DNA of 64,000 nt from Membranipora membranacea (taxonomy: Eukaryota; Bryozoa; Gymnolaemata; Cheilostomatida; Membraniporidae): NCBI GenBank assembly GCA_914767715.1, contig OU612068.1:4340001-4404000 (forward strand), written 5' to 3'. A program made the position numbers and the translations under genes. Positions 48,901 through 58,330 of the stretch are shown one piece after another. The notes under the pieces were generated by a model that made no database searches, was not told the DNA's origin, and was given only the letters and a program-made list of their open reading frames with translations. The first letter of the stretch is position 1. Each line of letters begins with the position of its first letter.

Positions 48901-49204
48901 AAAGAAAAATGTTCCAACCTATTAGCGTCATTGGTCAGCACATTGTTGACACCACCAGATCCCCCTGGGGGATCTCGGTGATATTTTGTGTGCCAGACCA
49001 GCAGCTGCTAGTAAAATGCACACTCACCTGTTCAAATATGACGCTGCTCATTACATGCTCATTTGTCTCCAGGTTCACAAACTCAGAATATGGCCCTCCC
49101 AGATCCCGTGATTTCTGCCATACTGTCCATAGGCTATCCTTGATCTCAGGCGGGGTAACCCCAGGAATTTGAGTGTTGATATAGCTCTGAGTTAATGCAG
49201 TCAT
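33936..49204 (-). CDS. AMP-binding (adenylate-forming / acyl-CoA synthetase-like) enzyme, copy 2, 14 exons, 588 aa
   Basis: Exons in transcript order: 49204-49028, 48658-48521, 47832-47675, 43011-42831, 40702-40619, 40080-39914, 38862-38697, 37921-37808, 37549-37398, 36902-36755, 36515-36460, 35687-35624, 35080-35009, 34025-33936. Every exon has the same length and phase as in copy 1 and none carries a stop, so the gene is intact. Exon 14 is identical to copy 1 and exons 11 and 12 also show no differences. Protein changes concentrate in exons 1-8, for example residues 359, 367 and 370 near A5 (TLYGMSE, then P and Y) and three changes just after A3. The A3, A7, A8 and unusual A10 (NERK) motifs are retained. 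It converges on copy 1 across the palindrome centre. Intron 3 is about 4.7 kb, against about 1.6 kb in copy 1, mainly because of a foldback element. Probably a second active paralogue; an allelic copy joined head-on by assembly is the alternative. Confidence 0.87.
35888..36332. mobile_element. Foldback MITE, same family, intron 11 of copy 2
   Basis: Orthologous in position to 12,666-13,109 in copy 1, so inherited through the inverted duplication. Confidence 0.75.
39680..39770 (-). repeat. tRNA-derived SINE-like sequence in intron 6 of copy 2
   Basis: Mirror copy of the element at 9395, with the same box A-like stretch on the minus strand. Confidence 0.5.
45980..46600 (+). repeat. Degenerate tandem repeat of about 146 bp
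   Basis: The phrase GCTGCCGC(G)CTGCCG recurs near 45,991, 46,137, 46,421 and 46,570, each in similar context (ATTTTGA.AAAATTGC before, ACATGATTGC after). It forms the core of the foldback element in copy 2 intron 3. Confidence 0.6.
46227..46274. repeat. 48-bp GC-rich palindrome
   Basis: Perfect 17-bp arms (ATCCACTGGTCACGCCG and complement, 46,234-46,267), extended by 7 bp on each side with one mismatch and no spacer. Confidence 0.85.
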
Positions 49205-49293
49205 GTCTGATGTCTCAATCCACAGTTATATATACTTGTTGTGTCTAGGATGCTAGAGGTTTGTGCAATGACTCTGTATGTATCAATGTGAGA

Positions 49294-49303
49294 GCTTTAT
49301 ATA
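49294..49303 (-). promoter_or_regulatory. TATA box of AMP-binding gene copy 2
   Basis: TATATAAAGC on the minus strand at the same distance from the ATG as in copy 1. The inverted-repeat homology ends just upstream, so the two genes have different distal promoter DNA. Confidence 0.6.
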
Positions 49304-49664
49304 TGTATAGAATGTATAGAATGACATATTAATGATGATGATATGAATTTGTCACTTCACATCTGATGTCATCCTTGCACCTCCCCTCTCAGGCGAAGCC
49401 GATAGCGTTTGTTGTAACTTGTGGTAATGTTAGTTTCTGGAATTGTTGATGTGCTGATAGTCGATGATGTAGTTGGTGAAGATCTATTGTGGTTAGGTAA
49501 GGGGGTTTTTGGTTCTTGTAGGGTTATCTCTCAGCTTAGATTGTTCTTTGTTGTTGTTTTGTGTTGTTGGGGATTTCTTGGTTATGTTGGTTGTTGATGA
49601 GGCTGGTGTTTGTTGGCTCTTAATCAGCCTTCAGTGTTCATCTCTGGTGCATTCTGTTGATGTA

Positions 49665-49902
49665 TCAGGAGTTGTCCTCTTTTACTGTATAGGAGAACAT
49701 GACTTGTCTTAGTTGTGTAATGAAGGTCATTAGGTTGGGTAGACTGCATTGTTTGTGCCATACTTCACTAAAATTGTACTGCCTTTTCAACTCAGGGTTT
49801 AACGCTTCCGCTGTGTATACTGGATTACTTTCGGTAACCATCATAGGGATCAGTCGCACTAGTATGGTTTTACTCAAGATAGTCCGAAGGACTATTCTGT
49901 CT
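49665..49902 (-). CDS. Possible terminal exon, unknown
   Basis: Acceptor TTACTTTCAG (minus strand) is followed by an open frame of about 79 residues: RDRIVLRTILSK, then MVTESNPVYTAEALNPELKR, QYNFSEVWHKQCSLPNLMTF, ITQLRQVMFSYTVKEDNS and stop. The composition is coding-like. I recognise no family; a retroelement gag origin is possible. No upstream exon identified. Confidence 0.25.
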
Positions 49903-50389
49903 CTGAAAGTAATAAAATGTATTCATTAAAAATATTAATCAGCTAATCTACATGTAAATGTTCACTGTAAAGAATATTATGTCATGCATTGGTTGTATCT
50001 GATATTAAGATATTAAAATTTTATAGATCATTTAATTATGAAGGTGATTCATGCCACTAAATACATGAGGAATGCAATTTCTTTTTGTTTTTATGGTTGT
50101 CTATCAATTGAATGCATCCCTCCCCTCTCAAGTTTCAATGTCAATATGTCATATCTTTAAGGGTTATTATTCCACTCCATCACTTCTCTGATCCAGTCAT
50201 ACTAGAGGGTTTCATCACTCAGACAATCCATTACTATGTCCTTCACATTCCACTACCACGCCGATTCAGCCTTCACTCCATCGGAAATCCAGGTGCTGAA
50301 TGCACACAGGTACAGCCCATTTTGACAATCAAGAGCTGCGACACCCACCAGAGATGGAAGTCTTCGGCTAGACCAGTAGTAGGAGGCGC

Positions 50390-51375
50390 CAAACTCCCCT
50401 GGCTTCTTTCTCCTTCATATACAACCATATCGTCAGCCTTCAATACAATCAATGTCTCCAGTCTCATATCACAACTCCAGCACCTCGACTCTGCAGTCAC
50501 TGAGTGGATATCTAGCTTTCTCAGTGACAGAGTACAAAGAACTATGGTAGACGGCAATCTATCTCGACCCATCAAGACAAACACTGGTACACCTCAAGGC
50601 TCCGTTTTAAGTCCCTTTTGTTTTCCATATATACGGACCGGAGTACATCTTAATTGAGCAATGTTACCATAATCAAGTATGCTGATGACACCTGTATCAT
50701 TGGCTGCATTTCCAATCAACAAGATCTAGACTCATACTTTAACGAGATAGACAGGATTTCTAAGCAATGTTCTGATTATGATCTTTTATTAAATGCCAGC
50801 AAAACTCAGGAAATATTATTTTCTATTCAACGAACTAAGCCCCATACCCCTCCTATTGTTTTAAATGGTGAAAGCATTACTATGTGTGACAAAGTCACTT
50901 ATCTTGGATTATGATAGATCAAAAGCTGCGCTTTGAAGAACACATTCGGTCTGTTGTGAGTAAAGCTGAGCAGCGAATGTATATTGTCAGGAATTTTGTA
51001 CATCCTAGCACCATACCCCTTGCCACTATGTTATTTAAAAGTTTTATTGTTTCCCTGCTCACTTATTGTTTACCAGTATTATACACTACTATTTTTGCTA
51101 AAGACAAGAAACGTTTGAGCAAGTTTTTTGATCAGGCCTCAAAGCTCAAACTCCAAGTAGATGATCTCGACAGCCTTATGACTAAGCGTACCAAAACACT
51201 TGCCCTCCGATATATCCATGACGATGACCACTTTATGAACAACTTTCTTGCTAAATGCCCCTCAGGCAGGTATCGAACAATTAAACACAGAAGTGCCCTT
51301 GGTAAAGACTGTTTTTTGAGGCATGCTATCCATATTTTAAATGATATTCTCTTTTTATCATCCATCAGTGTTTAA
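50390..51375 (+). pseudogene. 5'-truncated CR1/L2-type LINE reverse transcriptase, frameshifted
   Basis: Three consecutive frames (to 50,657; 50,654-50,914; 50,911-51,375) together carry RT signatures: SSAFNTINVSSLISQL, NTGTPQGSVLSP, the catalytic YADD (at about residue 7 of the second frame), a KYLG-like VTYLGL, then the thumb region LRFEEHI and LLTYCLPVLYT, ending shortly before the tail. The RT subdomain order fits the CR1/L2/Rex1 group. The endonuclease and 5' part are missing and two frameshifts inactivate it. It is followed by an (AATC)n tail. A shorter 3' end of the same family is inserted in intron 2 of gene copy 1. Confidence 0.85.
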
Positions 51376-51460
51376 TCTTATTTTTCCTTGTATGTGCTGG
51401 CTCCTTTTCAGTATGAACACCCTTATCTCGCAACATATTATTTTATGTTAGTGAGAGAAT

Positions 51461-51461
<1 letters not shown>

Positions 51462-51546
<85 letters not shown>
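51462..51546 (+). repeat. (AATC)n microsatellite, LINE 3' tail
   Basis: About 20 perfect AATC units directly after the LINE 3' end, matching the inverted (ATTG)n at 1732-1787. Confidence 0.9.
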
Positions 51547-51570
51547 TTTGAACTTGGTGAGGTCAGAAGA

Positions 51571-51805
51571 AAGATTCCAGATCCATGCAGCACTGTTGTT
51601 CCATGTCCACAGTGTGCAATGTCTCCATCCAAGCAATTTTCCAGTCCAGGTTCCGCCATACCACTCGTCCATAGAGTGTAAAGATTCCAAATCCACGCGG
51701 CACTGTTTTGCATGTCAACAGTGTGCAATGTTCCCATCCAAGCAACTTTCCAGTCCAGGATACGCCATACCATTCCTCCATAGAGCGTCAAGACTCCAGA
51801 TCCAC
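51571..51805 (+). repeat. 110-bp tandem repeat, about 2.2 units
   Basis: The starts AAGATTCCAG, AAGATTCCAA and AAGACTCCAG fall at 51,571, 51,681 and 51,790 (periods 110 and 109). Both strands stay partly open, giving spurious ORFs. Confidence 0.8.
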
Positions 51806-52290
51806 AGAAGAGATATCGCTCAATCCAAGTGGCCAGCCAAAAAAGTGCACAACAACTCAAAACGCACTCAAAATATGCAGGTGGGACCAATTCCGTCTTA
51901 GATACCAACTCTCTTTTCTTTTCTTTTCTTTCATTTTTTTTTTTAATAAGCTCGTGTGGTAATTTTGGGTATTAATTATGGGTAATAATTTTTGGGCACA
52001 ATTACATGTTAATTGAATAAGACATGTTCAGCCAAACATCACCAATGTTATTGTATATGCCCATGCCATAGCAATGAAGCAGTTAGTTTATAGCGGTTAT
52101 TATCAAGTCAGATACATTTATAAATTGAATAATAATAGCATAAGCTGTAATAAATGTATGTGAGAAGGGATTAGTTATTCCTAGCTCGAAGATTATAGCC
52201 ATGTGAACTTGTCTTGAATCATTCTGAGCTGGTGTGAGTGACCTGGTGTGAGTTAGAAGCCGGAACTGCCACAGCAGGATTAGTAACCGG

Positions 52291-52779
52291 TTACCTCTTC
52301 ACAGATACATGGCTGTCAGGATTAAAATCAAATGTCAAAGGTGTCTTAGCTTTCTTCAAACGCATCAGGTGGGTAGTAAACTGAGTTCCCACTGGCAATT
52401 TAGTTGTGCCTAGTGCCCTAACATCAGTATTTAATCTGTGTAACATAACAACCAGATAAGGCCCTTGATATGAAGAAGAAAATTTCTTCACATTGCTAAC
52501 TGCCACATGAGGAACCCTCACGTAAACCACATCCCCAACCCTATATTGATCTCCGTTAGTATTAAGATCATGGTGGTATTTATAGTTAGTAAGCGCACAT
52601 TCCAAGTTACCCCTTGCCAATGCCCATGCAACCTTCAGGGAATCATGCAGTTCCTCAACGGGGTTTTTGTTTGCACTATTATTGTCTGTAATGCCCTGTT
52701 TATGACAAAACAGAGGGTGGGCTGCCCCTAAAGAGGGACGCAAGTTGCCCGGAGTCCTCATACTGAGAGTGTGATGCAT
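52291..52779 (-). pseudogene. Integrase C-terminal fragment of a Ty3/Gypsy-like retrotransposon
   Basis: An open frame of 162 codons contains NPVEELHDSLKVAWALARGN, then YRVGDVVYVRVP, KKFSSSYQGPYLVV and THLMRLKKAK, the pattern of the integrase C-terminal chromatin/DNA-binding region (VGD.V.......KL...W.GPY.V...). The catalytic core and RNase H/RT are not found upstream, where the minus strand has stops (52,780-52,960). No LTR pair seen. Confidence 0.65.
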
Positions 52780-53091
52780 CCTAGTAAACTAGAATGCATC
52801 CTAGAGGTGAGGCCATGGTGGACCTCCTAATCGTGAGTGTGCAGCAAGCTGCCAAAACTGAACTGGCATTAATCGGCCATTGTCTGTAATGCCTATTAGA
52901 TTTCCAAGAATCGTATGTTGATATTGCATGGCACCTGTCAAGTCATTCAATGTAAATTTTTCTTTAAATAAATGCTAATCATATAATAGTAGTTTATGTA
53001 TGACAGGTTGACCAATATTGTTTCCCATATCAGAAAAATCAAGTGCTATCATATTCAGCTTGTCAATGCCACTGGCCCTCCTGACAGTCCC

Positions 53092-53116
53092 AAGGATTTC
53101 AAGAAATCCTTGGTCA
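53092..53116. repeat. Short hairpin
   Basis: CCAAGGATTTC and its complement GAAATCCTTGG with a 3-base loop. No T run follows and it has no clear role in a nuclear genome. Confidence 0.6.
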
Positions 53117-53119
53117 GGA

Positions 53120-56100
53120 GTTGTCCCTTATTATAGGGGGCGCTGAACAGATGAGACCATAAATTGGCACTTTTTTATATAAGCTATCATTGGAGCAGAT
53201 CACACTTTTTGGTCTGGCAGCCAGGGAAATTAAGATAGAAACAAAATGAGGCCAATTTCATAGGCGGATTATGCTGACCCACTTTATGAGACAAAAATTG
53301 ACTTCGAATTTAATTTGATATTTATTATATTATATAATATAATAAATCTATCATTAAAATAAAGAGAAATAATAATATTCCAGCTTTGAAATTTGAATAT
53401 TACATAAATCCAACCTGAAAATACTGATTGCAGAAAGAAAATTCAGAATAACATATATATATTTTATGTTATTGTAATACAAAACAAAACTATATTTAAT
53501 ACAATAACTTAATATATAGATGGAATCTTTTTGCAAAACAAATTTAGCTGTATATTTCATGACACCTTTCTTCCTGACACTGAATTTCATTGTGATTGAT
53601 CAGGTTTTCATAATTTAATGTATTACTATTTAATTTTAATTGTATCAAAAATTAAGATTTTCCAATACTTTTTTATTTCAGCATATAGGTCAGATTTTTG
53701 GATTACCGAATAAAAATTGTAGTTAACAGAAACCGAGGAGTTTTTACAGCAAAAGGTCTCATCTGCTTCCTTTATGGCTTATATAAAACTTTGCAAAAGT
53801 ATGGTCTCATCTGTAAATAATCAAGGGAGATTAATCCGAAAACACAACCCCATTACCATTGGAATCTGATGATTTAATGCGCAATCAATGAGGCTTGGAG
53901 TGTCATGCAGAATGTTGTTATGAGGGTTTAACCACATAGTCCTGTTGGTGACACCTAATGAAACAGCCATTGGAATTCGTTTCGTGCATTGTTCTGGTGA
54001 AGAGATAATCTCATAGTGGTCCACTGGCTGACAAGGATAGATGGTTATGAAATCATGTAGTTTCTGTGCTTAAATGCATGAATTGTTCAACAGATGTCTC
54101 GCAGCCACACGATTAGTGTTTGGAGTTGTTTTATAACAACATGTGCGGGTGCGAATAGACATAGACATCTTATCCCCAACTCTAATAGACATCTAATAGG
54201 GGACTTCAGACAACTTATGTGGCAGCTGAGGGTGAGCCCTATTATTGCACACAATAAACACCTACAGTTTTGCCCATCCAGCTTCAAATTTTGCCATCTG
54301 AACTAGATTCATACCTGATCTTCTCTTTGGGAGTAGTATGAACAACATCAGTTGATCCTATGACATAGAAAACTTCCAACAGCCAGCACAAGAATTTTGG
54401 ATTTTTGCAGCCATTATTTTGAAAATCGCTAGATGCAGCTGGTCTGACCTCAGTGATTCTATCATGCTTGGTTTGTTTTGAAGCACTTTGATTGGACAGT
54501 CACTCCTGAAAATTGCTAGATGCAGCTGGTCTCACCTATTTTACGGGGGGGGGGGGGGGAATTGAGCAAACTTGATCTAGTCATACCTGAGTAAATCATT
54601 TAAGCCTGGGCAAAATGTTTAAAATCTGTCTCAAAAGAAATATAGATGATTCAAATCCTTTTCTATGGTTCAAAGGCTAATAACCAAAAGGTAGAAATAC
54701 CTTTTGTTTAATTCTGAACTCGTAGGAGCCACACCCAAAACAAATATTCTACAGCCAACTTGAATTTGAACTTTTGAGCCAAGAACTGCAAAATTTCAAA
54801 TTTTAAGGTAATGCTTGCTATCGACAGTCAATACACCTTATAAATTGCCTAGGCTGAAATTCAAAGGGCTGCTCTGACCAAGGAGCAACAGCTCTGACCA
54901 TAGTCTATTAATTACAAAGATATCTAGGAATTTTAATGATACTGAGTGGTCACCTTTGGTTGTGTCTATAAAGGAAGTTTCTGCAAAGTGCATTGCACTA
55001 GGATGACGAGTGGATGACGATGTGTGAGAACAAACTTTTGTGCATTTACACAAACAGCTTTGATGCTGATTTTTACATGAAACGTTAGCTGGGGAATCAA
55101 CTAGCAACAATAAACCAACACATATCAGAACAATAATTATCTGTTAGCTAAGAGGGATAGGTTGGGGGTCATTATGGGATTAGGAAACGGCCTTTCCAAA
55201 AAAACGAAAGAAAATGGCTTAAAAGAATAAAATTTGATTGACGTCTAACTAATTAAGAGATACACATGAAGAAAAGAGAGGTTTTATGATTCTTCTGGAT
55301 AGGTAGGCTAGCACAACATGTCATACACACAGACAGTTACAGCTTTACTATAAAAAAAGCCTCAGCGGCAAATAGAGGATTAAATCAAATCTCTGAGATT
55401 CATGCAGCAACCGCGATGTAATTATACTTTTTAAATTTAATCCACGCCTAATAAATATGCCATATCACAGTTGTACATGGGTTTTAGACACTTACATTTA
55501 AGTTGCCTGCTCTTATTGGCCTAATGAATAATATATCCCAAGACCAATGAAATGAATGAGGCAGTTGTTACAATAATTACACCCTCTAGTGGAGGGAGAG
55601 TAACTGATGCACAATGCAAGCAAATGGATCAAACTTGATCTAGCGTCACTCTGACAAACGAACTAAGACAAATGAACTAAGCTCTGATCTGACCTCCTGA
55701 GCCGAACAGCTTTGCATCTTTTCTGCAGTCAAACATTGCCAAAGTTTTGGAGACGACCTGTGATACGGTCCCAATATACCAACGATATGGAAGAGGCAGT
55801 TTTTCCAATAATCACCCATTATTGACACGCCTCAGTTTTTCACAGAACATATTACTGTTGTAAACATATCCCCTCATACTTTTCCTATCCCTACCTTCCA
55901 CCGCACCATTATTAGAGTTGGGTCCTGAGGTGTCAGTTCTAGTATTATTCCAATATGCACGTTTAAATAGTAACAGCTGTCCACCTACCTAACCAACACC
56001 TGATGGTATTTCACTGATAACTTGAAGGTCACCTTCAAACCATAACATCATCTCATCCCTCGTCCTAAACTGAAAATTGAATTGGATGCTCCCCAGACTT

Positions 56101-57280
56101 GGGTTATGTTAATTTACTGTAGGCATTGACCTAACAAGAAATGGTATTTATCAGTATCAATATGAAAGTGAGGCTTCAGAGATTAAAAAAAAGGCTGTGA
56201 AAGGGATACGAAGCTATCAACTACAAACTTTATGATTTGCCAACACCATTCAGCATCAACGCCAGAAGTTCTTGTCTCTGAGTGTCTCTTAGGCCTACTT
56301 TGTGAAAAGTACCATCAACCTTATTTTTTTGTTATTATGGCGTAGAGCCAAGACTGAGACCGTCTTAAATTTATCAGCATTGTGACAGTAAACAGGACTG
56401 GATAATCTTAATGAAATTTAACTAATTATTGATAGAACATTACAGATGCTGTTTTTATTTTATTTAAGGAATGAGCCCGTTATATGAAGCGGAAGCAGAC
56501 ACAATACGGACAATCTTTCACTGCCTACAATCACTAGCTTTCTGTTCCTGCACTCTAACTGCAGCGAACACTCCAAAGTTTCACATGACAATGACCATCC
56601 ACTGAACGTTAAAACCAGTACTATATTATAAAAGAATATCCACTCGCAAAATAGACCATACCGGCCATCAAAATGCAGAACAACCAAAAGACAAAACTTA
56701 TTGTTTCCAATTTTATCAAGTCAGTATGTATCAGCTCAGACTCTTTAAATACCTTAATATGTCTCGATTTACAAACTTATAGCCTGGCAATAAGAGTAAG
56801 GTCGAGATATATCTTTTAGAAATGCCGACTAATTGACCAACCAACGTCACAGCAGGGAAACGTGACCATATTATTCATTCATTAATTAGTTTAATCCTAT
56901 GAGGTTGTGGCAGAAACGAGGGTGACGGGAGGATGGTATGAATTTGCAGTTTGTTGTATGCGATCTTTTGTATATTTTACATACCAAAACTTTGATATAA
57001 TAGTATCAGTATAACAAAGCTATCCTGTTTTGAAAAACTTGTATTTGATATGGCACGATCAGATACACATTATTTTTCAATTGCTTGATATATCTTTCAT
57101 TTTTATCATAACTATTTCGCAGTATCATAAATACAAATCCAATGGGAACAGATTAAATTGTCTTAAAGTCTACCAGCTGGTGCCGCTAAGGGTATTTATG
57201 GTACCAAGAATAAACATATCAAGTCTATGGTGCCAGGCATAAACATATTACATCTATGGTCCCAAATCTAAAAAGCACAG
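53120..57280. other. Gene-poor AT-rich stretch
   Basis: I see no convincing exon here. It contains an AT-rich block (53,281-53,680) and a G homopolymer at 54,544. The open frames are short and lack family signatures. Confidence 0.5.
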
Positions 57281-57304
57281 CTTCCAGGCAATTCTGCGCA
57301 TTTG

Positions 57305-57750
57305 TTCTCACCTTTCTCTCATTTTCTATGAGTGTTGGTATCAAAATATAGTCAGCTATGAGACCAAAAATTTGAATGATGTGGTGACATAAAAGTAAGG
57401 TTTTGCATTACAGTATCTCTCATGGTAAAATTTTGAGCCCAATCAGCTGAGTGCTGTGAGCGTATTTTATTTTGCCAAGATGACGAACCTATCATATCAA
57501 GTTAAGGATACCTTAGAACAAGTATGTTACCCTTGTATTCTGCTTTGTGAAAATTCATCCCTTACACATCTAATGCCTGACACATTATTCTGGTTTCACT
57601 GTTCTTGTTAAGGTTTGCATCAGGGATGGTCTTCTCTGATTTTTTTAGTCTTTTAGTTTTGTCCACCTTACAGTAAGTTGTAACACCCAATGATATCAAG
57701 TTTACAGAGTAGAAAACCTGCCAATGTAATACTGATGATGCATTCATGAT
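57305..57750 (-). pseudogene. Relic of the AMP-binding gene (exon 4-like and exon 13-like pieces)
   Basis: On the minus strand 57,650-57,570 aligns with the 3' half of exon 4 (DKTKRLKKSEKTIPDANL against INDLKESGRTISDTKL, and matching bases around the ATTCTGGTTTCACTG stretch). At 57,365-57,309 it aligns with exon 13 including the donor (IENERK against TVNERK, then GTGAGA). Order and strand fit one gene with exons 5-12 deleted. Stops and frameshifts are present. Divergence is far higher than between copies 1-3, so it is an older duplicate. Confidence 0.55.
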
Positions 57751-57815
57751 GATGAAATTTTAATGATATCAACATTCATGAAACCCTGGCTGAAATCCAG
57801 GGTGGTGGATAATAT

Positions 57816-58330
57816 TCGTTCCCAGATAATTGTTGACCTTGGGTCATTCTACTGGAGTAGTGAATGCAGTTGCCTAAGTCTTTCTTTTTTTTAATAATTT
57901 TCAATCACAAATTGCTGGAGCTTATTACCGTCACCAACATGTTATAGACAACAGGTGGAAATTCATGATAATCTCTCTTCTTTGCTTATATAACCAGCCA
58001 GATGTTACAAGTTTAACATCTGAGAAAGAGTAATCCTCCGTGTAATTGACAATATATAAATCTAAGCTTTCGAAAGTTGTGTTTCCTTCTGTGCAGTGTT
58101 CAATGCTACTTTTACTCTACATTAATAACTCTCCACCAATCAATAAATGATCAGCTGACTTTTTTCATAGGGGGGGGGGGGGGTCCACATTAGATGCAGT
58201 TCCAAAAACTTTCACTCTAAATATACTTTCACTCTATACAGAGCAGTTTAGCTTCAAAATGATTTACCAGTGACATGCGCCATGGTCGACGGCTAATGGA
58301 GCCAGGATCAATGATGCAAAAACATCATCA
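57816..58330 (-). repeat. Dispersed repeat R, second copy
   Basis: Reverse complement of 19,600-20,150, including the homopolymer (here G) and the TGATCAGCTGAC junction. It lies upstream of the gene relic on the minus strand. Confidence 0.65.

Larger units (their letters stand above)
27080..49320. repeat. Right arm of giant imperfect inverted repeat
   Basis: Mirror image of the left arm. Right-only pieces are the hAT-like element 28,175-30,699 and much of 43,130-47,130 in intron 3 of gene copy 2. The outer end of the homology is immediately upstream of the copy 2 TATA box. Confidence 0.85.

Noticed and set aside
50273-50584. 103-codon minus-strand frame
   Set aside because: Antisense shadow of the LINE reverse transcriptase frame on +.
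51537-51908. Long overlapping frames on both strands behind the LINE
   Set aside because: Shadows of the 110-bp tandem repeat; no domain signature and no consistent frame.
54838-55110. 90-codon minus-strand frame
   Set aside because: Cys/Ser-rich start but no splice context, homologue or family pattern that I recognise.
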